The translations under genes and the position numbers were made by a program. The notes under the pieces were generated by a model that saw nothing but the letters and a program-made list of their open reading frames with translations, did not search any database and was not told the DNA's origin. Positions 23,665-35,530 of a DNA stretch of 64,000 bases are shown piece by piece (positions within the stretch are counted from its first letter, which is position 1; each line of letters opens with the position of its first letter). This stretch comes from Gamsiella multidivaricata (lineage: Eukaryota; Mortierellomycota; Mortierellomycetes; Mortierellales; Mortierellaceae): NCBI RefSeq assembly GCF_025024155.1, contig NW_026251740.1:124001-188000 (forward strand), written 5' to 3'.

Positions 23665-26492
23665 TCAGACAGCAACAGGCTCCCATGCTGCCAATTCTTG
23701 CTCCACTCGGATCAAAAATGGATCGTTGATCAAGCTTCCAAGTCCCATCAGCGACTTGCTGCCACTGGATTCACTGCTCTCATTGCTGAGGCTCCTCTCG
23801 AGGGCGTGTCCGTTGGTCGCATCGCTGGTAAACGATCCTTCCATAAAGTCCTGGCCATTGGGCTCGACGCCATCCATCGATGTCTCGTTGTCAGGAGACT
23901 CCGAGGTCGAAATGATTTCGCCCGCAGTGGAATCCTTTGGTGCGTTTAACTCTTCTTCGGCCTTCTCACCCACAACATCAGCCATTTCCGTGGCGTCTGA
24001 TTCCAGTGCGACGTTTGAGTCGTCTGCAGTCCCTGCATCGTCTGAGCTGTCTTTGCTGTCCTTACCCTTCAGCAAGCTGTTCTTCAGCCACGGCATGCGC
24101 CTTCCGAGCGAGACGAGCATTTTCTGAAGCTTGGTCTCTGATTCTTCATGTCGCCATTGCTCCTTGAAGTTTATCCTCTCGGGCGAGTCCCTGTACTCAT
24201 CAAAAAGCTTTGTCTGTTGATGAACATAGATTATCTATTGTCAGTCATGCTTCATTTACAAAACATAAAATCATTTGACAATGTATTGAAACGAGGGAAT
24301 AAAAACATTACCCATGTTCCCATTTCTTCCTCAGGCAATTCGGCATCCTCGATCAAGTCATACAAGAGTCGCTTAGGGTGGCCGCGTTCCTGAGGCAACT
24401 GGCTGATGTAGAACCAGTTGATGACAGAGGACAAGCCAGGCAAATGTTCATCATACGGGCCTATCAAACAGCAAAAACGGTCAAGTTAATATTAACATAC
24501 TTTGCCACGCGATCCGAAACTGAATATTGATTCATTATCCATACCAACAATGGCCCCTACGAACGGTTCCTCGTTCATAGATTCGTCCTTGAAGAGGCTC
24601 TGGTAATTGGTCTGATTCTCAATGTCGACCAAGGATGGATCTGGAGTAAAGGTGGGATGCGAATGATACCAGCCTACGATCCTCATGTTCTTCTTTTCAA
24701 TCTCTTGTCGCACCTCAAACTCAGATGTCGGGTCCATCTCGACATTGATATGGTTTTGACCAGTTGGCAGAGAGCGGCAAGGAAAAATAGCCTTGATGTG
24801 GATGGTCCTAGTTGCTACATCCCATTCACCTGCAAGGAACCCGATAATCTCTGAGGTCATCAGGTGAGCGTGGAAATCCATGCCCAAGAGAACGTTTGAC
24901 TGGACTTTGATTCCAAATGGTTGGCAACCGAGCACACCCGAGTTGGGCTGTCCACAGAATGGCTCGCACTTGACCATGGTGAGGGGATCCAGGTCGGCTG
25001 CTGCTTGGCGATAATTGATAGACGGACGTTCCCTGACATTACGAAGTCTTGCTTTGGAGTAGTCTGTCCTTCCTGCGTATGCCAGGTCTGATAATGAGCT
25101 AGATGACTCCTTGGTTGGCTTCGTGGGCTTGCGTCTAGATGAATCGTGGATGGAAATAGCGTTTATCAGTATCCTCCCCCTGCTATCCTTCGACCGTAAC
25201 AAAATACACTCTATTACAATTCAATACATACATTCTCAGCTCCTTCATCTCCTTTACAACAGCATCCTTCGCGCTTTCCTTGACATTCTCTGCGGGCACT
25301 GCCGCCTTTTTCTCCTTGGCCAAGGCCCTCTCAGCTTTCGCTAGCGCCCCAGATTGCGGTGTGAAGATGGTACCGCCCTGAGCAGGAAGGAGAGAGGGAT
25401 CGTCCAGTGCCCTCTGTGATAGATATGGGCGCGCAGCAGACGAATATGGGTCAAGATCGTTTCCAGAAAGAGTGTATCCAGGTCCTGTCTCCAGCACTTT
25501 GGGTGGGAGGGGTATGTTGTCCCTGAATAGTTTGATAAAGTGTTTCTGTGCATGACTCCTGATAGAATTGGCGTCGCGTGTCGCAACGTGTTCTTCCACC
25601 TAGCAATAATAGAGGTAGAACAAAGATGCGTGCACCTCCAGATGAGTATCAGCTGTATAAATATGCGCGAGCCATTGCCAAATTAATATTCAGATTGAGC
25701 CACAAAAGTCAGCTTACACGGCGCCAGTTACGACCAAATATATCAAGAGCCTCCACAAATGCCCTCTCTTCCACATCTGAGTATACACCCGTATTGTACA
25801 CGGCCGTCTTTGTTGTAGGCGCCGTCTCCTTGATTTTCTTTTCCTTGGGTGGAGCGGCAGGAGTGGACGACGTCACGGACGTTGATGCTGGAACTTTTGT
25901 GCTCTGGTCATCCATCGAGGCCTTGGACACAGGCGGGTCTGCAGAATCCGCTACGACTACGGTGCTGTCGCTGGTACTTGCTGTGTCAATGGTCGATTCT
26001 GATGCGTTGGTGACAGCAGCCTTTTTAGGGGTCGGCTTCGATGGCGGCGGCGGTGGTGGAGGCGCTTTTTTTGTCCTCTTCCTCGCATGCCCTCCTGCAG
26101 AACATGGACAGAAAATCTTGACGTTAGTCAATGGGAATATTTGAATGAATATGTTGCTGGGAAAGTGGGTGTCATAAAAGCGACATACCGCTACGTCTGC
26201 TTTTGGACTTTGGCCTATAGTTGTAGTCATTCCTATAGTCGTCATCATCGTCCGAGTAGTCCGCGTCTCCCAGGCTGCCATAGTTTGTATCGTTGTTGTA
26301 TTCCGCGTAATATGCGTGATCATCGCCACCTTCTTGGGCAAGCAGTTGAGCAATCAGGGCAGAGCTCATTTCTTCCTCTTCCTCTTTGCTCAAAACCTTA
26401 TCGCTCGTATCGGCCGCCGATGCGGAGTGATCATCGAGTTTTTGCCGCTTGTTGGACTTGGATCCCATGGCTACAGCTTTCTTGGGAGGCAT
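23665..26492 (-). CDS. SANT-MPN (JAMM) histone H2A deubiquitinase, MYSM1-like, without SWIRM
   Basis: A zinc metalloprotease of the MYSM1 type; the animal enzyme removes ubiquitin from histone H2A. Exons, 5' to 3': 26189-26492, 25718-26094, 25232-25599, 24545-25134, 24312-24460, 23665-24213; 778 aa. The N-terminal 100 residues are acidic and disordered. A SHAQKYF-class SANT/Myb repeat spans about 206-262 (FGRNWRR, SIRSHAQKHFIKLF). The MPN domain spans about 425-560 with a complete JAMM centre: Glu in SEIIGF (about 445), then HSHPTFTPDPSLVD (about 507-520) supplying His, His, Ser and Asp. The family hallmark MDFHAHL is also present. The SWIRM domain of animal MYSM1 is not visible between SANT and MPN; that linker is about 160 residues of low-complexity sequence. 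The C-terminal 130 residues are acidic and disordered. Confidence 0.87.
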
Positions 26493-28035
26493 CGAGATTA
26501 GGTCAATGAGGGTCTGTGGCAGAATGACAAGTAGAGGACCTAGTCGCGCGCGCTCCAACGGAAATGCACCCCCCCCAAAAAAAAAAAAAATCACTTCGCG
26601 TGACGTCAATATATGTGAAAATCCAGGAACCGTTTCTCAGGAACGCGTTTTATTCTGGCATCAGTTAATCAACCCTCGCTACAAGGAACCCGAAGTCGAT
26701 GAAGGCCGGGAAAGGTACCATACATGTATGTATGTATGCCTTCCCGAATAAAGAAAGAAAAAAAGCGCCCCTCAAAGTATATGCAGCTGAAAGAGACCAG
26801 ACTTTCAGCTAAAGTTACAGAAGGTTCTCAGGAATGCATCCTGATCAGCGGCATGCGATAATTCTATGTTTTATAGATGCTGGAGGTGTAGATCTGCTCA
26901 TGAGACATCTTGGACGATGTGCAGTGCCTAACCACTCTGGAGCACAAAGTGTCGGTACTTCGGAATAGTCTCCACTGTAATAAGCACTGCTTAGGTGAGC
27001 ACTGGCGTAATCATGTCTAGGCCCTTCCTTGCTGTGTTGCGGGTGGTTCTCCCCGGAGGCACTGCAGACCAACGAAATTAAATCACCGGCCCGCCGGTCT
27101 GCTTAAATTGATGGCGCTCGTGCCTGGTTAACAAAGCACCGCCAGTGTTCTAAACCGCAGCGTAAACTTTCATTTGCCCCACCGAAACTTCCACTAACAT
27201 GTATCCCATCAGGGGAACGCGGTTGCCTGTTGTTTCGGAGAGCAACCCTTGACATAAGGTTGGTTCTTGTGGTAGGGTTCCGATCTGGGATAGAAAAAAG
27301 AGGTGTTACATGGATTCATGCAACCATATATGTTTCCGGCAATGCGCCACAACGGGTAATCGATGACTCTCATGGGACGAGCGGGAACAGTTGGCATAGG
27401 AGCGGGACCAAATCCTCAGGACCTCCATGGTTCGTGCGACACAAAAAATAACAATAAAAGAGATGGAACAATCTCCATTATGCACCACATCTAGGGCAGA
27501 GGCGCACTCCACACCTTACATACTGTGCAGCTCATACACACCAATGCAGGCCAGTCCTACCCTGCCTCCCGGTGTTCTTGGGCCCCTATCCCATCCTCCT
27601 CGGAGAGATTTTTTATTTTCCCATCTTTTTTAGTTTACGTTTGCTATCTCGGTTGTGCTCACAGGGCTCGCGCCCCCTTCTCTCTCTATGTCCCTTCAGT
27701 AAGCCATGTTTGACAAGCAGCGTCATACAGACATGTCTGTCCCGCCCAGGCGCAGTCAAGTCAATGCCCAATGGGTCACCAGGTGTATGGGATTGGGTTT
27801 ATTAATAGCGCGCTCTCTCTTGTCGTTCAGTGAGTCGACAATCCGTCTACGTACGTTCGAGTTGTGTTTCGACCAGAGGTGACACTGAACACAAACAACG
27901 TGCTCTGATGGGCTACACGGTGCGACGCAAAGGGCTCCTCGTCTTTTGCAGCAAGCAGGCGCACGAATGGAGGACTGGAGAATTGGATGTGCTGGATGCA
28001 ACCAAAGATAAAGCCCACTGAGCGAGCCCCATCTC

Positions 28036-28055
28036 TTTTTTTTTTTTTTTTTTTT
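28036..28055 (+). repeat. T20 homopolymer
   Basis: Twenty T bases in the gene-poor stretch. Confidence 0.9.
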
Positions 28056-30154
28056 CAGGAACCAAATGAAAAATTTAAACCTTACTGTATATACACACTG
28101 CCCTGTCTGGCGCCTAGACAAGTGAGCCGTATGGGTCCCAGATCATGATTACCCCAGCCGGTTTCCTTTCCCACCCTCCTTTATTGCTCCCGAGTCCCGA
28201 GAGACTAAAGTCATGAAAAACAAACAAAACCTCCATTCAAATTACACAGTAGCCATCTCTGGTGCGATGGTGTGTTTTCGGGCAACCAACACCTGGCCTA
28301 GATTCATGTTTAGCCCTGATGTGTGCGTTCCAAACCTATCAACGTCGTCATTTTCCCCCTCCCCTCTTCTGCTGGCGCCTCCCTTTCTTTTTTTTTTTCT
28401 TTTCCTGTGCAGCAGATGTTTTGTTGATAAGGGAGGGAAGCATGGTAGTCAGGGTTATCTTGGGCGTGACCTAATGATGCGTTTGTACAGGATGGGGATG
28501 ACGACCCATGGGTCCTTTGGGAGGTGTTTGTTTTGTTGATGAGGGCCATGCTGTCTGTCGCTCGGTATATTGGTCCGTACTGCAGTATGTCGGTGGGCGG
28601 TCTACATGGTGTCGGTCGCTCAATAGAGTTCCTTCCCCCCTGTGCTCATGCTCACGTCCGTTCGCTGGTCACATCAAACACTCTTTTGCACGCCAGAATA
28701 CACATGCACCGGAGCGCACGAGCTCGTTTTGCGTTGCCATGCAGCGTGAGATGGTATAAGCTCCACTTTAATAAATAGTAATGAGAGGGGCGGGTTTGTA
28801 AAGAGGAGGAATAGGAAAGTTTTATTTGTTCTAGGGATGTCTACATGTATGGCCCTATACCGCGTTTGACATAGTGCAAAGCTTCATTCATTCCACTTGC
28901 CCCTACACACCGACCCAACCTGCGTTCCTTTCTCGCCTTAGACAAGCATCCATGGTCACTTTTTCTCTTTTGCTGGGTCCATCCTTGTGTAGGAATGAAT
29001 CAGGGAGCGGGGAACGCACATGCAAGGCTGTGTAGGTGGGCAGACAAGACAGACAGGCAGTGTGTCGAGGCCCCTCCCCCTTCCCTTGGGTCCACCTCTG
29101 CTCTCAGCCGGGCTGCATTGTGATGTACCCAAGCCATCAGGGGACATGGCTTTTTCTTACAAATCCAGATGTTGCCGTGTGTCCAGTGTTGTGTTGTCCT
29201 GTTGGTGATGTGTGTCGACCTTAGCGCCCGAATGCAGTGAATGAGCTGTTTATATTGGATTGTTTAATGGTGGATGGGATGGGACCGATCGATCGCCCTG
29301 TATTCTATTTAATTGAATGAGTAGAAAGGGAATCGTAAACAAAAGGACAAGACCATCGCATCGCATCCATGCCCAGGAGTAGTCATTCCTCCCAACCCAG
29401 CCCTGCCCTGCCCTGCCCTGCTGTCCCCATGCCCAGCCCTTCCCAGTGCTCCTGCTCCCAATGCTCCTGCGCGATGCTTTTATGCTTTACTTTAACATCT
29501 CTTTCTTGAGCTGGCTGCAGTTGGTCTTGGTTTTCCTTGGAGGTGCTCTGTTGCCTGTATGGTGCCCCTATCATGCGCTCTTAGCCAAGAAAAAAAGGAA
29601 AAAAAGGTATCAGAGAGGAAGGGCTCAGAGATACCGATACCACGGCGGGTGCAAAGGATGTATAGACTACCAATCCAATTCAGGATTAAATCAATAGCTG
29701 GGTTGTTATTCAATACAGTCTGGTAGCACTCCCTCCCGAAAAAATGATTCTGTTCGATCCCACACGGCTTACGACCGATGATGGGGTAACCAGCTCTCCG
29801 CCCTCCGTCCGGCGACCCACCACCCCTTCCCTCTTCCCCCGTCACCTTCCCTCTCTTTCTTTTCTTTATCTTTTCCTTTTCCTTCTCTCTTCCCCCTCCT
29901 TCCCCTCTCCCCACCCTCCTCCTCCCCATCCCCACCCCTACACCGCCTTCTTATTCACGGACCATCTCCCCTGTTCCCCCACTGTGCACCATCCTCGTAC
30001 CGCCATATACCATACTACCATCCACCAACTCAACGGCGACCATCTCCACACACTCGCACTCGCACTCGCACTCTCTCCGTCCCCGCCGCACCGTACACAC
30101 GCCACCAATATCATACACAGGCACACAGGCACACCTCTTCATCAGGTACACTAT

Positions 30155-30179
30155 ACTCTCTCTCTCTCTCTCTCTCTCC
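30155..30179 (+). repeat. (CT)n dinucleotide tract
   Basis: About 25 bp of CT units in the pyrimidine-rich leader of the zinc-finger gene. Such tracts are common in fungal promoters. Confidence 0.85.
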
Positions 30180-31028
30180 CACACACAGCAGCAGCACACC
30201 TCTCTCACTATCCTGGCCCATGCTCTTCGCTTTTTATCAATTATCCCGCCTCCCTGTCCTTCTTTCTTCCTCGTCCAATTCACACCTTCACATACACAAG
30301 AAGGATGCAATTGGCCCAGTAGAAGCTTGAGCTTCCCCCTTGCCTCCCTTCTCGGTGCCGTCCTCATTCACTCGCCGTTGGAACACTTTTTTTTTAGTAT
30401 TATTTGCTTTCCTGACCGTAGTCACTGCCACATTTACTTTTCTGGATATTCGCCCTCTAGGCATGGGCGTTGGCTTTACCTCTTGTCGGCGCTTTTTTTA
30501 TTTTTTATTTTTTATCCCCCGCTCTCTATCCCACTTCCTGTCTATCCCCTCTTCGCACGACTGTGCCCCGCGCCGCCACCTTCCAGGTCACCCGCAGCGC
30601 AGACCAAAAATTCAATTGTTTATTTCCCTTTTTTCCTGGGGGGTGGGGGGTGGGAGTCGGGTTCGGGCTCTTTATCTGCCTGGGTCCAGCCTCAGGCCGA
30701 TTCCTTTTCTGTACGCGTGCCGACTTTGTTAGACACAACCGACCGGGGGCGGCATAGACCACAAAATTTTTCTCGTCCAATCAACTCGCCTTCAGAGCCG
30801 GCCTGGATCTAAACACTGCTTTGCTCTTTTATTTCATGGTGTAACTGGTCCCAACTCTTGCAGCTGTATTCGTAATCGACGAGAGGCGGCTGTTGCTGAC
30901 TATGCCGGAGGGGATCTACATTGTCAGGCGTAACACACGTACCTGTATCACACACTCCTGACTAACCATATATCTTTCTGCTTTTTATTATACTTTAACA
31001 GTGCACATCCACTCATATACCATCCAAC

Positions 31029-33468
31029 ATGAAAGAAATGCGAGAAATGCGTGGCGATATGCGCGCTGAGATGCGTGCCGAGATTCGCGACGTTCGTGAG
31101 ATGAACAACAACACAGCACAAGAGGTCACATCCATCACGGAGCTACAGTCAATGTTGGCACGGTTCTGGGATGCACATTCCCGCCAATTCAGAGGTAGGT
31201 GTAGAAAATGGCCAGGAAAACAGACGCATTGGAAGGACCGGCTTCAAAAAGACAGGTTACTGACTTGCATAAATTGCATCCTGTCGTCTTTCGCTGTGCT
31301 TCATCTATTCATCTGCTCCTATTAGAAATCGAGAGTTCATTAACCGGCCAACTTTCCACACTCATTCAAAAGAATGGGTTCCTCTGCCAAAAGATTGAAA
31401 ATCTGCAGCGCATTAACACCGATCTGGAATACAAGTTTTCTATCACTACCTCGGAGCTCGAGAGGGCACGGAGGGAGTATTCCGAGCTACAAGCAAAGTA
31501 TGAGCTCCGGAATGCGAATTACAAGGACCTTAAGGATGTCTGCTACCAGCTCGACGCTCAGCTCTGCAAGAAGAACGGCACCAATCCAGAGGAGTCCATC
31601 ATGTCCCGTATGGAATTGGCATCCGCCGATCGTAAGAAGCGTCGACTCTCGGTGGATTTGACCGAAGGGGATTCTGATACTGGATTCTCTCCTTATGAGG
31701 AGAACGAACCGGCGACAGCCTCGGTAGTGCCACCTAGCATTCGCTCTATCGTCCCCATGGGCGTCCCAAGGCCAGTATCACCACCCTCAGCCGGCACTAC
31801 CCAAAGTACATGGACATGTCTCTGGAAGAACTGCAACCAAGTGTTCACGGCGCTCGATTGGTTGGTCAGTCATGTTGAAGAGCAACACATTGGTCTGGGC
31901 AAGGTAATAACCGCATTTCGCCTATTTAACAAAATGTATATATAGAAAAAGAAGATACAATACTGATCTGGCCTTCATTATTATGCTTCTAGTCACAATA
32001 CACTTGCGAATGGGAGAACTGCGTCGTGAAGCAGAAGCCGTTCCACAAGCACCATCAGGTGATACGCCATATGCGGACCCATACTGGCGAGAAACCCTTT
32101 ATCTGCAATGTCGAAGGCTGCGGCAAGAAGTTTGCCCGGTCTGATTCTCTTTTGGAGCACTCACGCAAGCACAACGGTACCCCTGTGGACTATTACAGGA
32201 TGATGGAGATTAGCTCGCAGCGCGAACAGGACGCCAAGCACCTCAACGGCCTCATGTTGCAAATGGACACGATCCAGGAACATCAGTCGCATCTCGAGAA
32301 CGGCGGCGGATCCGACCAGATGGGTGGCGGTCCTGGTGCTGACAGTCGCTCGAGCAGCCCTTCGCGTGATCAGCGCCCGTCTGAGCAGCAATCGCAGCAG
32401 CAGTACGGACCGGCGGGCCAACCTGGAGCTTCTGAGCCCATCGACCTCGACTCTACAGAGGGTCTGGAGCATCCCAGCAGGGACATGAACGCCTCTGTGT
32501 CCCGCGAGGGCATGTCATATGGACCTGCACCCTCCGCCCAGCGTGAACATCACCGTCCGGATATGCCTAGCCCCTCCCATAACACTGGCCACCCCTCTCA
32601 GCATGGCCCCTATCATCCGGGTCAGGCGCAGCATCAGCATCAGCATCGGCCACAACAGCCTGCCCACCCACAATATTCCCAGAGCATGCCACGCGATCAG
32701 TCGGACATGAGGCCGTTGCACAGGGGTCGCGGACATGCGCATACCTCATCTCTCGGCATGTCAAGGATGGAAATCCAGGATTTGGCGCGTCCGAGAGCGT
32801 TTGGACACTCACACTCTCGCTCAATGGACTATGGAAGAATGGACTCAAGACCTCCCTTCCATCCCGGCGACATTGGCCATTCCCAGACGCCTTCTCTTGA
32901 TTACTCCCGCATGGACATGAGTGCATATCAGCGTAAGGACCGCGGACATTCCCACACGCCCTCTTTGGAGATGCCTCCGATCCCAGGTCAACAAATGCAC
33001 CGCCTGGACGAGCGTCGATCAGCTCATCATGGCTACGTGACGGCAGACGAACAGCAGATGCGCCACCAACACCATCTCCAGCAGCAGCAGCAACAACAGC
33101 AGCAGCACCAGGCTAGCCAGCAGCCACAGTTCCATGGCTCTCAGTCGCAAAAGGGAGCGTACACACATCTTCCACGCCAGCGACACCCTCAGGAGCACCA
33201 ACATGACCAGATGACCCAGCAGCAATTGAAGCAGCAACATCAGCAACAGCCTCAACAACAGCCGCAGCAGCCTAATGAGATGTCAAATGATTCCGCAGCA
33301 CCAGAGCAGGCGGACTCGCCCATCTCGAGCCCCACGCCAAGAACGCCACAGTCGAGCACGCAAGAGGAGTCATTGGCAGGAGGTCTCGCTGGTGCAGCTG
33401 AATTGTGCGCGCGCTCATCGGTCGGTCCAATGGAGGAGGATGCCAAGAGCGCTGTCGCTGTTGTGTAA
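31029..33468 (+). CDS. GLI/ZIC-like C2H2 zinc-finger transcription factor with coiled coil and poly-Gln tail
   Basis: Exons 31029-31194, 31326-31903 and 31993-33468; 739 aa. The N terminus ([10 protein letters not shown]) and residues about 55-130 form heptad-rich coiled coil ([19 protein letters not shown]), probably for dimerisation. Three C2H2 fingers follow: CLWKNC...HVEEQH (about 218-243), CEWENC...HMRTH (about 253-278) joined by the canonical TGEKPF linker to CNVEGC...HSRKH (about 285-307). The wide Cys spacing of the first two (C-x4-C) and the overall layout resemble GLI/ZIC/GLIS fingers, so a sequence-specific nuclear DNA-binding role is likely. The last 430 residues are Gln-, His-, Ser- and Pro-rich with pure Gln runs, as in activation domains. 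Repeated H-S/T-H-T-P/S-S motifs recur around 520-610. The target is unknown. Confidence 0.85.
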
Positions 33469-34543
33469 AAGCGCTCGATACGGGGGTGAATATCAGGATT
33501 TACTTTTTATGTGTTTGCATTGTTTCTTCTTTTTTTCTTCTTTTCTTTCTTCCCTTAACCTTTGCCTTTGTTGTTATGTTCTGTTCTTGAGCCGATGTTC
33601 ATGCTTCTGCTTGCTTTCTTTCTCTTTCATTTCGGTTTCCTCTCTCTCTCTTTCCCCATATACCACTTCTTCTGTCTTCATTCTCTCTTTGCTTGTGATA
33701 TATACAATACCATTTCACTGTCTCTTTGCTCCTGTACTCTTTTTTTTTCACTATGTCTTTCTTTCACGTCTTTCTTTTGTTTTCGCCACCAAAAAACCCC
33801 CCTACCCCTTGCACACAGAAAAAAAGCTGCTTTGAAACGAAATGTCTTGCAATAAATAAGAAATTGAACATCCTTTTACTTTGCAATGAAACTTGCTCCG
33901 CGATGTAATGTACAAGCTAGGGCCTTTTCTTTTGACCGCCCTTGAGGCATGGCGGTAATTGGTAATGTTCAATACGCTGTCCTCGAATAGGTCGGACAGC
34001 CCGATAGGCGTCCCTGCTGCCCTTGCATTGCAATGTGTTAATGGGCCAGTCAATAATAAAAATGTCGTGCGGCCTAGAAAGCATAGCATATCAACAAAGA
34101 GGAGCTACAAGGAAAAGCATCATAGCCGGCCAAGCGTAGACAAGTAGTAAAATTGCTGTAAGTTTGACCAACTCAGTTCATATGCCGCCTTACGGCCACC
34201 TCTGGGGACTCCTTTCTCTCGCGGGAAGGGGGTCTCTGTATTGGCCGCCTTTAACCAAAAGGAGTTTCCTAGCATGGGGTTCCACCCCTGATACATCCGC
34301 TCTCCGAAAGTTCCATGAAACAATCGTCCAATGTTATTATTGACAGGGCAACGTATTTGTATGTACAAAGAATCTGTAGAAGCAGCCGCGAGTCGAGCAG
34401 TGGTGGTGTTCCCTTTATCTTTTTTGTCCGCACCTCACTTCCATCGAGATGAGGTTTCCCTTTTTGATAAAGCGTTGGACGGAAGGAAATGAACATTTAG
34501 TATTCCGTCGTTGTGCTGAAGCGATAGAGTATAATAAACATGT
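33469..34543. other. 3' flank and gene-less stretch
   Basis: The first 400 bp are T/C-rich with AATAAA-like signals near 33851, the probable 3' UTR of the zinc-finger gene. The rest holds no supported gene. Confidence 0.45.
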
Positions 34544-35506
34544 TTAATAACTGTCTTGATGATCCCAATCCTTCATGTCCTCAGGAGGAGCCTTTGGAGG
34601 AGGATGTCCGCGGAGTTCCTCCAGTGCTCAGTGTTATATGTCCCAAGCGCCGCCCTTGTGCTCTGTATACCTAACCAGACATTCAGCCATACTCCTTCTT
34701 ACTTTTCTGCACTGTACTTGATGCTCATCTATTCCCGTCTGTCTTTTTCGGCGAAGTTCCTCCACTTGATAATACAGGAAACTATCAGATATCTTGATTG
34801 GCTCACCCTCCACACGCATGGTAGGTCGGTGAGCGTAGTCCATGGTGAGATTTGATCTTTGGTACGTTTCAGGCTGTTGAATTTCTCCTCGCGCCATCGC
34901 GCTGTCAATCCGTCAATGTCCCTGCTGAACCCCTGCCGCGACTGCTCAATGGATGATATTTTTTCCTGCCTCTATTACCATTATCGTTGTCCCAAAGATA
35001 GACCTACACGTTTATGAAGACGTCCTTCCCATCACTCAAGCGCTTCCTTTCTGCATTCCAGGCACGCGTAAATCGCTCTTTATAGTCGTCACTGAAAATA
35101 GGTCGGAAGTTCTTCTGGGTAGTGCTGTTCGTAGGCTGCACATACGGGGTAGGTTCAGGCCACTTCAGCGTTTTATCCTTTAGGGCGTCTACATACATCT
35201 TCACACGTCCCAGCAGAACGAGAAAGTTATCACCTGCTTTGAAATGTTTCCATGTGGGAGTGAACCAATTCTTGACCGCGTGACAATGGATAAGCGGATC
35301 GCCTTCCCGATGGTGCAATTTGATGTGGACCTATTCTAGAAGTTCCAAGGAGTGTTGGACTCGGTCGAAGAATCCTCAAATGAGGAGGAAGCGGAGCGGG
35401 TGTCCTGTGGAGAAGGCTCCGGAACCCTGGAGCTTGTCTTCAGAGACAGGGATAACCGGTACGGTTGCTGCCTGGAAGGAGAGGAGGGGAGCTTAGTGAA
35501 AGACAT
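34544..35506 (-). CDS. unrecognised spliced gene or element fragment, model incomplete
   Basis: Two exons are well supported: 35008-35330 (323 nt) and 34807-34921 (115 nt), joined in phase through a GTAGGT donor and a CAG acceptor. They encode about 145 continuous residues with ordered composition, including CHAVKNWFTPTWKHFKAG, KNFRPIFSDDYKERFTRAW and RWREEKFNSLKRTK. A Ser-rich 5' segment starting at the ATG at 35504-35506, and a 3' tail reading GHPPPKAPPEDMKDWDHQD to a TAA at 34544-34546, are probably part of the same gene. I could not place their splice sites with confidence, and the frame between the 5' segment and the first solid exon contains a TAG. No family is recognised. It sits in an island with a recombinase relic, so it may be mobile-element derived or decayed. 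Confidence 0.4.
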
Positions 35507-35530
35507 CGTTGGTGTGTGTGAAGACAAGGG

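Larger units (their letters stand above)
26493..31028. other. 4.5-kb gene-poor stretch upstream of a transcription factor gene
   Basis: No gene is supported. It contains C/A runs at 26571-26590, T20 (28036-28055), (GCCCT)n near 29399-29421, a pyrimidine-rich kilobase (about 29800-30560) and a (CT)n tract (30155-30179). A TACTTTAACAG acceptor at 30991-31001, 35 bp upstream of a branch-like CTGACTAAC, suggests a 5'-leader intron of the downstream zinc-finger gene. Minus-strand open frames at 26845-27072 and 27209-27397 look mildly protein-like, but I could not join them into a gene. Confidence 0.45.

Noticed and set aside
26845..27397. Two minus-strand frames that might be exons of one gene
   Set aside because: No pair of consensus splice sites joins them in phase, and no family is recognised.
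29744..30322. 192-codon Pro/Ser/His-rich plus-strand frame
   Set aside because: It runs through pyrimidine-rich simple sequence; composition reflects CT/CA repeats, with no domain or splice support.
32161..33258. Leu-rich open frames antisense to the zinc-finger gene
   Set aside because: They are complements of Gln/His-coding CAG/CAC repeats in a well-supported gene.
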